From Mytilus trossulus (lineage: Eukaryota > Mollusca > Bivalvia > Mytilida > Mytilidae): a DNA stretch of 64,000 nucleotides. Positions 1 to 11,626 of this stretch are shown here, one piece after another. The notes beneath the pieces are model-generated. The model saw nothing but the letters and a program-made list of their open reading frames with translations, was not told where the DNA came from and ran no database searches. Within the stretch, counting starts at the first letter, position 1; each line of letters starts with the position of its first letter. The DNA is taken from assembly GCF_036588685.1 (NCBI RefSeq), contig NC_086382.1:71087999-71151998 (forward strand), in the 5' to 3' direction. The translations under genes were made by a program, and so were the position numbers.

Positions 1-56
1 AACCAACAACCTGAAATTAAATGGAAAAAAAATCCAAAAACCAACAACCAACGGCA

Positions 57-1077
57 TCAGATATACATCAGACACCAAACTTGCGGTAAAAAAAAAACAT
101 TAGTCGGAGTTGACATTCTTTGACTAGAGACTATTTTATGGCAATCGATATCTGCTTCATATTTACCGTCATGTTCACAGCAGTAGAAATCCCACCGTCT
201 ATCTTCACTTCCATTATCGTGAATACTTCTCATTCCATGTATGTATCCATGGAATTTACATTGAAATGCAAAGAATTCATCAAAACCATTTACATAGCCT
301 GAATAAAAGGAATAGAAATATGATAAAGATTAAAAATCGCCTTAAAGACATTTTTTCTCGTGTCCGGTATGTGTTTCGGCAAAATATGTTGTTGATTCTT
401 ATCAATCTTAAATAAAATAGTATACTAGTATGCTTAGATTTCTTTTCTCCCGATATGTTCATTTGCCTCTGTAAGTTACTTTCTTCAAAAATATGTTGCT
501 TCTCGGTTATCAATAACTTTACTAGTTCGGCATTGTATTGAGGTGTCATTCCATATAATTATTATCAACAATGCAATAAACAAAAAACATTGCAAAAACA
601 AGAATACTTTACATCAAGTATGAATTCTATGTATTTTTCGACACAAATCTTAAGTTTCCTTTGTTAACTAAGTTGGAATATTCTCAGACATATCAGATAA
701 ACAAAATATAAAGAATTAAATAAAATATTTAGATGCATAGATAATTTTATTTTGTAGTCCTCACTTTAATTCAGTTTTGTATCTCGCCATATGCACATGC
801 AATTGTAGCCTTTGATATTTTGTTTATAAGATAGGGATATGAATTTTAGACTTTACAACCTACCACTCCATTGACATCTTGACCCAATCCCAGTAGATAC
901 CCTACAAAGAATATCAAAAATTCTATCTTCGTGACGGTTATCATGCTGACTACGGATCCCAGATACAGACTGATTGTTTGGACAAATATACTCTAGTTTT
1001 CCATCATAATCATTCAACCAACAGTCGCATGTTGTGAAAAGGATGGCCAATGTGACGAAGATAGCTTTGGTGATCAT
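57..1077 (-). CDS. dermatopontin-like secreted protein (two exons, minus strand)
   Basis: Extracellular dermatopontin-family protein; family members bind matrix glycoproteins and glycans, and in molluscs they are also shell-matrix proteins. Exon 1 (1077 to 864) encodes a signal peptide of about 20 residues (MITKAIFVTLAILFTTCDC), then WLNDYDG, CPNNQSVSGI and SQHDNRHEDR, the typical first repeat. The donor is G|GTAGGT at 864/863 and the acceptor TTATTCAG is at 299. The phase-1 join gives WSG-YVNGFDE, as the family expects. Exon 2 (298 down) carries a second repeat, SIHDNGSEDRRWDFYCC. It stays open to TGA at 59-57, but the last 20 or so codons after IDCHKIV run through a poly-T stretch and do not look like the family. 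The true 3' end may therefore be another exon beyond the window or a truncation. A polypyrimidine tract and CAG lie just before the ATG, implying a 5' UTR intron. Family call is firm; the C-terminus is not. Confidence 0.82.
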
Positions 1078-1217
1078 CTTCTGAAAAAAGAAAGTTGTTT
1101 TTTGTATTCTTAAAATTAAGTTGTTAACAGCGTTATTATTCAGTTTAATTTAATGGTAAGTGGAAACGATTTACATTGATCAATATTTGATTCTTCAGCT
1201 GAGCATATTGATAGCCC

Positions 1218-1224
1218 CTTTATA
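1218..1224 (-). promoter_or_regulatory. TATA box of the dermatopontin-like gene
   Basis: The minus strand reads GGTATAAAGGGGC here, about 140 bp upstream of the start codon at 1077. A short leader exon and an intron ending in TTTTTTCAG before the ATG would fit between them. This is a motif match only; the transcription start is not known. Confidence 0.4.
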
Positions 1225-3974
1225 CCTTAGATTGTAATGGCCCATAGTCGAAAGAAGCATTATTCCAGGATTATGACAGTTGTTGTATATTCGTTTTATC
1301 ATATGTTTTATCATTTAAATTTGCCATTTACATGTATTATGTTTCTACTAAATACCAAACACCCTCTAGTTACATTTGAACTAAATCAGATCATTCAAAT
1401 GATCTCTTATTTTGTTATCTCATCTGTAGTAAATGTTTTCCATTTTCAAACCTTTCACTATAACTGAGACGTGCTATTTGCCATAACTTTTATAATGAAA
1501 TGATTGAGAAATGCCTTCGCGTGAACGTCGATATGTTTGAAAGTATCATGGTTAACAGTCTAGTGTAGTTAATAAACGGTATGTTGAATGGCTGTATTTT
1601 TTTTTGATAGATTTGAATTATCAGTATATTTCCCTTCAAATCTTTTATTTTATTTAAGGAATAAACTATCAAGATATACAGAAGTACTGATGTACCTCCG
1701 AAAGGTGTATCTAAGCAATTTTGTATATGATCGTTAACATGCTAGTTACATAAACTAATCAGCCAACGAAAATAGTTTATTTCCTATTTTAGCACAAGTT
1801 TTCCTCTCATAATACAGCGTACAGTTTTACGACGGTGGGGCTACGTGTTTCGATAAGGTAAAAGTGTAAGTATTTCCCACGAGGTGAAGCAATTGTCAGT
1901 CAAAATATCAAGATCTAGAAATAGCTACAATAAAAATGGACTATTCAGACGAGTTCTCTTGCATCTTCAGATATATACTTATTTTTTCAGTCGGTACACA
2001 TATTCATGATAATGAAAGCTAAACAATTAAAAGGTGCATTTGAAATGCACAGTTATAAAATTGATTAAGCAGCAACAGCAAAGCTTTCGCAAATTTATTG
2101 AAATCAAAAATCATGCAGCACACAGAAAAAATAATGCGTTTCACAGAGGATATTGGATATGTTCCTTACTACAGCAAGTCATAACTACAATTCAATTCCC
2201 TTTTCACCACGAATGTGACCTACCGAATTAGACTATTTCAAATGTGTCTCAGCGTAGTACTGATCGGTTGTCAATATTCCTATTTCCACTTCGTTTGAAG
2301 TGTCAATGAATTTGATAACAAACTCATCATAGATATCAGAATTGAAATTTTATATTAACATCAGACGCGCGTTTCGTCTACAAAAGACTCACCAGTGACG
2401 CTCGAATAAAAAATGTTGAAGAGAACTGAGGACCTAAAAGAAGTGGGTGATATTTTATAACTGTTTTATTAATTTGTCTTTGCGATGTTGGAACGGTAAA
2501 CTGTCATTCGTCACCTTTCATGTAAACATATATAAGTTTATTTTTATCAATGTTAATGCCACGTTTTTGAAATAAATTACTTTTTTTAAATATGCAGTTA
2601 CAATTTTCAAAATATAATATATTTGGTATGTGAATACCATATGTGATATTCTGTAGAAAAAAATACTTTATGAAAAAAGCAATATCGCAATAAATGAATA
2701 GCAATAACGAAAACACACCCATTTGATTTAAAGAATTGAACCGATAATATCCAGATGGTTACAAATAATCAATTATATTGCACAAGATGCACTTAAGACT
2801 AAACTTTGTGATAATTAAAAAATCATTAGAAAAGAAACAGAAGTACCAATCTTCCTTAAGTATATAGCAATACAGTGGTTTGAAGAGCTTACGAGACTTA
2901 TTGCTTGATTCTTTGACAACCATTTTGAATTCATAGAATAATAACATAATACCATAATCATCATGACGACAATTGAACATATAAATAATCCAATAAACTT
3001 GATATGAATTGATATTTGATATAAAAGTTGTCAAAGCAAAAAAAGGAAAAAATATTAAATACTTATACCAATGGAGACATAAATTCAGTTCATTTACCTC
3101 CGTTAAGTCGTGACAATTCAACCCTTTCCAGTAGATAAGATGAACACCGTTAGATAGTGTAAACATACCAACATTCATATCTTTGAAACAAGAGACTTCA
3201 AATTATCTCGTTATTTTTGAATTAGAGAAAATATAATCTAATTCCGATAAAATTCTTGAATTCTTTTACATTTTCCGAACTCGTTGTGATCAGAAATAGC
3301 CTTTTGGAAACACATGAATTCAAAGTATAAACGAATTATCTGTAAAGTTAAAACATATATTCTCCATACCAAATACTTCGAAAACAAATTTTACAATCTT
3401 TGACCTCGGATAAGGAAATTAATTGAGAAATTTGTAGAATTATTACTGATTGCGAGTTTGAGACTCTCTGTGTCTTGCATCTATTTCAGAATATTATCAG
3501 ATGTTAACGCTAGACCACTGTTCGACGTGAGTGTTTTTTTTTGACACGCACAAACATATTTTTCGAGCACATCTTGAACTTTCTCGGTGGGATTTTAATT
3601 AATAAGCGCTGCTGTCAGTATCAGAAGGCGAGGGAAGGGGAGATTAAGCGTTTATTTCTCAGTGAATATGATAATAAAGAAGGCAAACAAAAACCAGTAT
3701 AAATTTCATAAAAAAACAAAATTACACATGACACTTTTATGTTAAGAATGTTAATGTATATGCTATAACATTAATTACTGTTGTTATAATAACAAATCCC
3801 CGTCTTTCGGTCTGTATTTAGACAAACTAACTGTCTTTAACATACCATTGTTGATTAGTGCAGGTTTGTTTTGTAATCCCCAATATACCAAGTACCCACA
3901 GAATTTCAACTTGAATGCATCGATGACATATGCAAACATTAAATTAAATTACATACGATCTTCTTAAACATGTT
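1225..3974. other. A+T-rich intergenic DNA
   Basis: No convincing gene. Around 2363-2415 there is one copy of a short interspersed repeat with the core CAGACGCGCGTTTCGTCTAC, which recurs at 34.86 and 35.15 kb. On the minus strand an open frame at 3178-3098 (27 codons from an ATG) ends at a good donor, GAG|GTAAAT. It matches no family I recognise and could be chance. Confidence 0.4.
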
Positions 3975-4029
3975 AAAAAGGGAAGATAATTGTCTCCAAT
4001 CGGTATAGACAATGAACCACATGTACAAG
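3975..4029 (+). other. leader-like exon, candidate 5' UTR exon of TLR-A
   Basis: A segment ending CACATGTACAAG|GTAAGAAAC (donor at 4030) is similar, in the same orientation, to 32900-32954, which ends CACATTAACAAG|GTAAGAAAC. Both lie upstream of a TLR coding exon (TLR-A at 9071, TLR-C at 35506). Conservation of an exon edge with its donor suggests a real, probably non-coding first exon. The left edge is a guess and splicing to the TLR is inferred. Confidence 0.35.
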
Positions 4030-4355
4030 GTAAGAAACAAAATGTTCCTTTCCTATAAGATATAAAGATAAATTCTATACATAAAAAAGAAAAGACAAAC
4101 ATTATGCAATGATTAAGCTTTTGTATGTTGTATCAAATGTACCGATAAAATAAAAGGTTTGCATATTATTGGCATGATTTATTTTTTCAGATCCGATTTA
4201 CTACAACTCTTCCTTTGGCGTGCGTGTCTTAAAAAAAAAAACACACAATTAATGGTGTTTATTTTTATTCTCTTTTACACCGTTTTCCCCAATTTTTGTG
4301 TTTTTTGTTTGTAGGAAATATATCGTAGCGAAATCAAATATCAAACAATACATAT

Positions 4356-5135
4356 GTTCCGGACCATATGAGTATCCGGACCATATGAGTATCCGGACCA
4401 TACGCGTATGGTGATGACCATATGGGTATATACTCATATGGTCCGACCATACGCGTATGGTCGGACCGTACGCGTATGGTCGGGGTAACAACACGTATAC
4501 TTTTAAACTCTTTATTAGGTGTGACCCTTCTGGTTGTTACGTCACTAAAATGTCATTTTATTATATATTAAAAAAACATATAAAAAAACCAGTTTCAGAC
4601 AGTTAATATTACTTACTATTTGTAAGTACAATTATAAGAAGATGTCAAAATCAAATGAACATATTGTAAAAGGAATTTTATTGTTTAAAGTTAGTAAGTG
4701 ACATCACCGGCAAGAATCATGATATTTTACGATATTGGAGATCTAGAGTTTCTTAAAAACACCATAGACACGTCGGAATTGTCTGAGTTGATATCACTAC
4801 ACGCAGCTAAAACAAGCAATCGCAGAAAAGCTACATGTATGGTACCGTGTGAATGTCATTCTAAGTATACAAAAGCATACACGAATACAATTAGCGATGT
4901 AAACTAAGATCAACTGCGACTGTTGCATCAATATTTAGTGTTTATGTAGCTTTATGAAATGAAAAATTAATACGTATTATTTCTATTGTATATTTGAAAA
5001 AATACCTATATGGTCCAAATACTCATATGGTCCGGCCTGTTAATAACCAAACGAGTATAATACTCATATGGTCCGACCATACGCATATGGTCATGACCAT
5101 ACGCGTATGGTCCAAATACTCATATGGTCCGGAAC
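4356..5135. mobile_element. foldback/MITE-like element with palindromic ends
   Basis: The left end GTTCCGGACCATATGAGTAT (4356) is the exact reverse complement of the right end ATACTCATATGGTCCGGAAC (to 5135). Inside each end (4356-4485 and 4995-5135) lie clusters of 18-bp palindromes of the form GACCATACGCGTATGGTC and CATATGAGTAT spacers. The 500-bp middle has no convincing coding capacity. The flanks ACATAT (left) and ACATAC (right) could be a degraded duplication. No transposase, so non-autonomous if mobile. Confidence 0.6.
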
Positions 5136-6963
5136 ACATACATACATAGTGAAAGGTAGGTCTTATACACATAGCGTATAGTTTACCGCTGGCAGATTTG
5201 TGAGATTTATTCTTAGTAAGATTGTTTGTGTTTTTTTTATTTTAGATTGAGAAATTGTCTTTCGTGAAGTCATGTACATTTTGATCAAGTTCTTTGCATA
5301 ATTCCGATAAAAAGGACAATTTAATCAATTTAAAGATATCCCTTACGATAAAAAAAAAAGCCCCGTATTTAAGAGTGTTTTTATTATCTTCTTTGATAAA
5401 ATGTTTTGATGCGGGGAACCTGAATTGAGATTTGCAGTGACAACAATAATATAAAATATTGAGAGGAAAGAGCATTCTAGGAAAACAATTTAGACGACAA
5501 CAAAGTGGTGAGGACACCAAACAATTACTTTAAAGGGATAATTCGCGATTTTTCACTTTTCATCTTATTATGTTCATAATACCATAAAAAACATATTCAC
5601 CAAGTTTTATTTTGATATGAAATCTAATAAAGAAGAAAATTGGGAATTATTATTTTTATTTTTTGAAACTTCCTGACTTATGTGACGTAGTTTAAGTCTT
5701 TGATGCATGCCGGGAGTGAAAATATCTCATTTAAGTCTTGTTCGTTAACCATCTAATAACGCGGTTTAAAGCGCATCGACGACTTTTGGTGTAGCTATTA
5801 ACCAACGAAAAATAAGTGATTGCCATGAGCTTTTAAAATTAGATTGTGTGGATTTTTTAAAACGAATTTTAATAATAAAAGTAAATCATACAAAAGAACA
5901 TTTTTATGATTTTTTTTCTAAAAATACTTTAAACAAACATATGAAACAGACATGATCGATACTGTATTAAAAATACATGTTTGTATTCTGACCTTCTTGC
6001 TTCGTTCCAGCAATCATTTTCACTTGCTTGTACGGTGGAAACAATAAAATGTGTATTGTTTTGTGACACCTAAAGAATGTGGAATGCGAAGTTTAACTCA
6101 AGGTAATTAAAAGATTAGTATTATGTAATTTTAATCTTTTGATCTTCATTCAGTGAAATCTAGGCGTCACGGTTCACTGGCATTTCAGGTGTGAAAAATA
6201 TTTCGTATTTATAGTATCTTGTAATTCTGTACAGAACGGCTCTCTTTTTATATTTATATATTTTTACATTTAATGTAATGTTGTATTATATATTATTGAG
6301 AGATGAGACTTAAATAAAATATTGAATTGAATTGAATCAATCTGAGACTACTATAACACATGGTAGTCTCAGTATCAATTGTAAAACGGAGTCAGACAAA
6401 GTTTCAGACACATGAATGTAAAAAAAATAAATTAAAATTAATTAACGGGATTAATAAGATCGCACAATAACTGGATAGCTGTTGTATATTTTTATATTTT
6501 GCATTAGATCACATTTAATGATTTATGACTTTTGATTACTTAAGTAACAATAAAATACTGAATTATTTTAATTAAAGTATTTATAAATAAAAATAGCCTT
6601 CTTAACACGAGTTTATGAACTAAAAATTGTATTATTTCAAATTAGGATCGACAGCCTTAAATATTTCAAACAGATCATTAACAATTGCAATAATATATTT
6701 TAGTCCATTCAAAGTGATCTTTAATTACCTATTTAGGAATTAATGTGCTCATCAAAATATTTTAAACACATGAATACTTCAGATATTTGAAAAAGATGTT
6801 TTAAAAAATTGACAGGAAATTAAAGGACCTAATTGGAATGGAATCAACAAATTACGAACAGATATGCTTTTCAAGTGTGAAAACCATCAACAAAATTTAT
6901 ACATAATCGGGAATGTCCTTCTTAAAATACTCTTCGTCTCACACCGTAACTATAAACAATGTA

Positions 6964-6997
6964 CAAGGAATTGTATATTTAAATATACAATTCCTTG
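6964..6997. repeat. 34-bp perfect palindrome
   Basis: CAAGGAATTGTATATTT followed by its exact reverse complement with no spacer. It could extrude as a cruciform or mark an inversion point. No element boundary is visible around it. Confidence 0.7.
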
Positions 6998-8221
6998 CTA
7001 TATATAATACTTTAGCTATTTGACCAACGATGTATTAAAAAAAATGAACGAATTAAATGTCATCTTTCCCTATTTTTCAATGTAATTATAAGTCTGTTTC
7101 AAATAACAAGAATACCACTAAAGCGGACAAGCAGTTTATTCTTTAAATTGCTGTCATTGAATATCAAGAGAGAAAATAAATTCCGAAATAGATTTGAAAC
7201 TTTGATACTCTATAGTTTTCCTGGAAAATATTCACACCCCTCGGTATTAGTGTACGTCCAGTTGCGTATATATTACATGCATGCCGGAACAATTGTGATG
7301 ATGGCGAATTTCTTCCTTTTTTCGAGAACAATCTAATTGATATATAAATATCCATAACTTCGATGAGCCAAATAAAGTTATATATCGACCTGTATTTAAA
7401 TCTCTTCTTCTTCTTTTGGTATACAATAGTCTATCGACATTTGATGATTACATACTGTTGGCAAACGTGGACTTGTCATTTCACAAAACTTTTGCCCCAA
7501 TTTACGCAAAATGTATGTTTCTTTCTTATGTACTATGTATACATGTATATAATTTAATTTGCGCTATAGTTCCGTAACTTATATACGAATGGTCGACAAG
7601 TGCGTATATTTTTTTTAAATCAATATTTCTGGCCTTCACCATTGACATCGAGTATATTTACATTTTACCAAAAATACGTTTATAGATTTTTATTTCATCA
7701 AATCTGGGTTTTTTTTTGTTTTTTTTGTATTATTTATATTTTTACAAATCATTTTCTTTTTTCACCAGAAATGTTATTCATAAACAAGCGTATGAGTTAA
7801 GTAATATCACTTTCGGACACGCAAGATAGAGATGTATATTATACACCTAATAGTTCAAAATGGAAAGTTATAAGTTATCGGCCGTGTACACTTATCAATA
7901 CACTAAGAAGTGAAACGATGCATGAACTTGCAAACTCGACAGGAAATCGCTTGAATACCTGGACGTGTCACCTCACACCCCCTACAATACCTTTAATTTG
8001 GGAGTAATACCTTTAGCCATGCGGGTGATCAGTGGAGCGAAGATCCTAATTTATTTGAATAAAGTTTATTACATACTTATTAGATTTCCGAAAACAATTC
8101 AAGTTTCACGGAAGACTTATTTATGATTTGAAATTTTGACTTTTCACTAATTCCTATAATCTCAGTCTAAATATAACAGATCATGGTTATTTAAAAAAAA
8201 AAAAAAAAAATCCGTATCAAG

Positions 8222-8241
8222 TTAGTTAACTAGTTAACTAA
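8222..8241. repeat. 20-bp perfect palindrome
   Basis: TTAGTTAACT followed by AGTTAACTAA, just downstream of a poly-A run. No function can be assigned. Confidence 0.6.
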
Positions 8242-8978
8242 TCGGATAAACAACCGTACGATTGACGAGATATCGACACGCAAATACGACTACATCGAGT
8301 TACTGTAGTTTTGGTCCTTAGACATATATTGACTGCAAATCGGAGAAGGTGACAAAATGGCGGACCGGACAGAATTGATACTCTTAATTTAAAATCGATG
8401 GTGATCTCTTATCTAGCAGAATAAAACTTTAATATCTATGAATTTGAGCATTTTTATACAGAATAAACATAATATCAATTTTTGATTTTTTTGCGAAGTT
8501 TCCCTTTAAGATGGTTTTAAACATCTTAGATAAAAGATATAAAACAACAAAGATAAATTTCTCCTCCAAAACATGACATTCACACTTTTTTATTTATAGG
8601 CTACCGTGGATATTTTATCAATGAAATATTTTGTACTGCAATGTTTACATGCTGTTTTTAACAGTTAAAAGGATTGTTTGTTTTTTCTCTTTATAATGGG
8701 TTCGGCTTATTCTAATTTGTTTCAATTACAAACAAGTTATTTCATAGTCAAGACGAAAGAGGTTGTAAATATAAGTTAGGAAGTTTGATTATGACTATCG
8801 ATAATGTTGAAATTTATGGGTAAAGGGAATAACACAGATTCATTTTAGCAACAAACATTGAAACACACGGAAAACTGTTCAGATTGAAATGGTAAGAATC
8901 TCAATTATCTTTGATCCTCCTACTAAAACAACATGAAAAACATTAATTTTATTTTTCTAATTTTAATTTATTTTTCAG

Positions 8979-9070
8979 GTACTACCTACATTTCGTATAT
9001 ATCAGACCTCAACAAAATAACCAGTGAGCAATATTGCTAATATCTTGACGATCTTAACAAATGATTAAAC
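8979..9070 (+). other. 5' UTR part of the TLR-A coding exon
   Basis: The tract TTTATTTTTCAG ending at 8978 is a strong 3' splice site, and the coding frame opens 92 bp later. TLR-B (acceptor TTCTTTGACAG before 24938) and TLR-C (TTTTTTCAG before 35420) have the same arrangement: a 5' UTR intron followed by an intronless coding exon. Confidence 0.5.
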
Positions 9071-11626
9071 ATGCCGACGTTAGTTTACCTTATCATATCT
9101 TTGATTAATGTAACGGTATATGCAGATTGCTGTCGAATAGTACGACAAGATAATCAAACAATTGCAGATTGCACCAGACTTAAATTAAATGATGTTCCGA
9201 TAGATTTACCATTGGATATAGTAGGTCTTGATCTGAGCTACAATCAAATATCGATTATTAAAAACAATGTCTTTGAATCTTTTTCAAATTTGACTACACT
9301 AACGATGGATTTTAACAATCTTCATACCATACATGAAGATGTCTTTAAAGGTTTAAAACACTTACGATGGCTTTCAATGAATCACAATCACCTTAACATA
9401 TCGTCAAAAATATTTGGACTTGTACTTAGACCGTTATTAGGTCTACAACACTTAGATATCAGATACAATATAAATAAAACGTTGAATAAAGAAGGACCTA
9501 TTGTTTATCCCTACTTCGGAAACCTGACATATTTAACCAATTTATATATGGATCTTGCTCAAAAACCACTCTTTAAGTTAAGTGGATTAAAAAAACTGTT
9601 GCAACTTAAGACCATAAAATTTGCAAAATGTTATTTGAACCAGATGTCTAATGACACCTTGGTAGATTCACCATCAACCATTACTGCAATCTACTTTCAC
9701 AGGTGTGTCGGTACAATAAAGATTGTAGAAGCAGATTTTTTAAAGCCGTTTCCTTTACTTCAGATTTTAAGTATCGATGGAGCAGATGTGCCGTTAGAAG
9801 ATGCTTTAAAACTTCTTCAACCTTTTTTGCAGAAAAACTTGACCTCTATCACTTTCAAAGGGATTGTATCAAGTAATCCTGTGTTTATTACCTGTGAAAT
9901 GGTTAAATATTTGCAGCGTATTTGTGTAAAAACTCTTGTTATAGCAAAATGTAATATTGTAGGATATGAGGAAAAGTCTCTACTAACATTTGATTATCCT
10001 GAATGTCTAGAAAATATTGTACTCTCAGGCAACCGATTTTCAATAGCACTTGGATCTCATTTCACGGATCTGGTAGTATTAATGAAGAAAGCAATAAATA
10101 TAAGATATTTTGACTTATCGTATAATGCTATTAATTTCAACAATATTGAATACTGCAATTTGAACGTACTTGAAAATCCTTTTTATAGAAAAGAAGTATA
10201 TATCGAAGGCTGCAAAATTAAAACTGGAACTGACAATGGAATTGAAATTTACAACTCAGAATTTTTGAACTCTCAAATAGTTAATGAATCAAAAGTTACA
10301 ATAGCTTTGCCTGCAAAGCTCACATTTCTACGAGTATCCCATTACATGACATCATATACTGAGACAGAACAAAAGTTAATTATAACTAATGCAAGTAATC
10401 TCAGATATTTAGATTTCTCGTACTGGCAGATTAAGCAGTTTCCTGAAATATATTCTGAGACTCCTTTTAATGTTAAATACATGGACATTTCTGGACTTAA
10501 TGCAAGTATTCTAATTCATGAGACGTCAATACCGGTTTTTCAAAATGTCCAGACCGCTATTTTGAAAAATGCAATGCTGGGTCTAACAATTGGAAAGAAT
10601 GGCAAAGTCTTTCAACTATTTCCGGCCGTAGCAAAACTAGATATATCATATAACAACTTATGGTATCTAGATAAAGATGCCTTTGAAACAAACGTAAACT
10701 TGTCAAATGTCAATATTGCACACAATTTACTGCAAGCTATACCTATAGCCGTGTTAGATGTGCCTAACTTAAGTAAACTGGATATAAGTTACAACCGCCT
10801 TCAAACAATAAATAAAACATTTAGAGATTGGATGGATGTGAAAAGTTATGGAGGAATATTTCATTTGTCGATAGAAGGAAACAGTCTTAAATGTACTTGC
10901 GACACGTCAGATTTTATAAGGTGGATTTTCAGCACAGATGTCGTTTTTGATCGGGTCAATAAAAATTTCAGCTGCACACTGACGAATGGATCAGAAAGTA
11001 ACACGGTGGTTATCTACACACGATTTCACGAACATTTTGGCAACTGCAATAACAAAAATTGGTTGCGCCTAGGAATAGGACTTCTTGTTGCATTCGTCGT
11101 GGTGACTGTTCCGTTGGCAGTGATTTTTAATTTCCGATGGAAAATAACTTTTTGGATATATCGTAACTTTAAAAGAGTTGTAGCAGACAGATTAGAAAGA
11201 AAATTTAATTATGACATTTACTTGTCATATGCTGATGACATGCTTCAGTGGGTTCAAGGTGATTTTCTTCAGAGAATAGAGACGTCGTGGCACATGAAAG
11301 TATGCGTGGAAGACCGCGATTTCAAACTTGGAGTGCCGAAAGCAGACGAAATAGCAAATGCTATAGCTGGCAGCAAACATGTTATATTTATCATGTCTGA
11401 GTCGTACAAAGATAACGAGTGGAACAAATTTGTAATCGAAAGAGTCACGTTCGAAAAATGCAGAAATTACTTACAAAAAATAATAATAGTAGTAAAACAA
11501 GCGTCAGTTAATAGTGTTCCACACGAGTTAGACGGCATTCTACAATATGTCACTATAATAAACTGGGCTGACAACGAGACTGGCTGGGACAAACTGCGCA
11601 TGTCATTGTTCACTGATTCCTTTTAA
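9071..11626 (+). CDS. Toll-like receptor, LRR-TM-TIR (TLR-A), intact
   Basis: Innate immune receptor, 851 residues in one exon. Order: signal peptide MPTLVYLIISLINVTVYA; cysteine-capped LRR N-terminus (CCRIVRQ...ADCTRLKLNDVP); leucine-rich repeats such as LDLSYNQISIIKNNVF; a single C-terminal cap starting near residue 608 (CTCDTSDFIRWIF) and ending FGNC; membrane helix at about 668-689; intracellular TIR domain at about 713-848. TIR box 1 is YDIYLSY. Box 2 is EDRDFKLG, with Leu where most TLRs have the BB-loop Pro. Box 3 is GWDKLRMSLF. One C-terminal cysteine cluster places it with vertebrate-type (single-cluster) TLRs. The start is the first Met and begins a good signal peptide. The ligand cannot be read from sequence. 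Closest relative in the window is the broken TLR-C. Confidence 0.95.
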   Translation: MPTLVYLIISLINVTVYADCCRIVRQDNQTIADCTRLKLNDVPIDLPLDIVGLDLSYNQISIIKNNVFESFSNLTTLTMDFNNLHTIHEDVFKGLKHLRWLSMNHNHLNISSKIFGLVLRPLLGLQHLDIRYNINKTLNKEGPIVYPYFGNLTYLTNLYMDLAQKPLFKLSGLKKLLQLKTIKFAKCYLNQMSNDTLVDSPSTITAIYFHRCVGTIKIVEADFLKPFPLLQILSIDGADVPLEDALKLLQPFLQKNLTSITFKGIVSSNPVFITCEMVKYLQRICVKTLVIAKCNIVGYEEKSLLTFDYPECLENIVLSGNRFSIALGSHFTDLVVLMKKAINIRYFDLSYNAINFNNIEYCNLNVLENPFYRKEVYIEGCKIKTGTDNGIEIYNSEFLNSQIVNESKVTIALPAKLTFLRVSHYMTSYTETEQKLIITNASNLRYLDFSYWQIKQFPEIYSETPFNVKYMDISGLNASILIHETSIPVFQNVQTAILKNAMLGLTIGKNGKVFQLFPAVAKLDISYNNLWYLDKDAFETNVNLSNVNIAHNLLQAIPIAVLDVPNLSKLDISYNRLQTINKTFRDWMDVKSYGGIFHLSIEGNSLKCTCDTSDFIRWIFSTDVVFDRVNKNFSCTLTNGSESNTVVIYTRFHEHFGNCNNKNWLRLGIGLLVAFVVVTVPLAVIFNFRWKITFWIYRNFKRVVADRLERKFNYDIYLSYADDMLQWVQGDFLQRIETSWHMKVCVEDRDFKLGVPKADEIANAIAGSKHVIFIMSESYKDNEWNKFVIERVTFEKCRNYLQKIIIVVKQASVNSVPHELDGILQYVTIINWADNETGWDKLRMSLFTDSF

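Larger units (their letters stand above)
5136..8978. other. A+T-rich intergenic DNA upstream of TLR-A
   Basis: No supported gene; open frames here are short and unlike known proteins. It contains two perfect palindromes (listed separately), a poly-A run near 8195-8210, and a possible donor at 8890 (GAAATG|GTAAGAATC) that could end a short leader exon 89 bp before the acceptor at 8978. Confidence 0.4.

Noticed and set aside
2759-3178. 139-codon minus-strand frame
   Set aside because: A+T-driven composition, no domain; only its first 27 codons end at a good donor, which is too little to call a gene.
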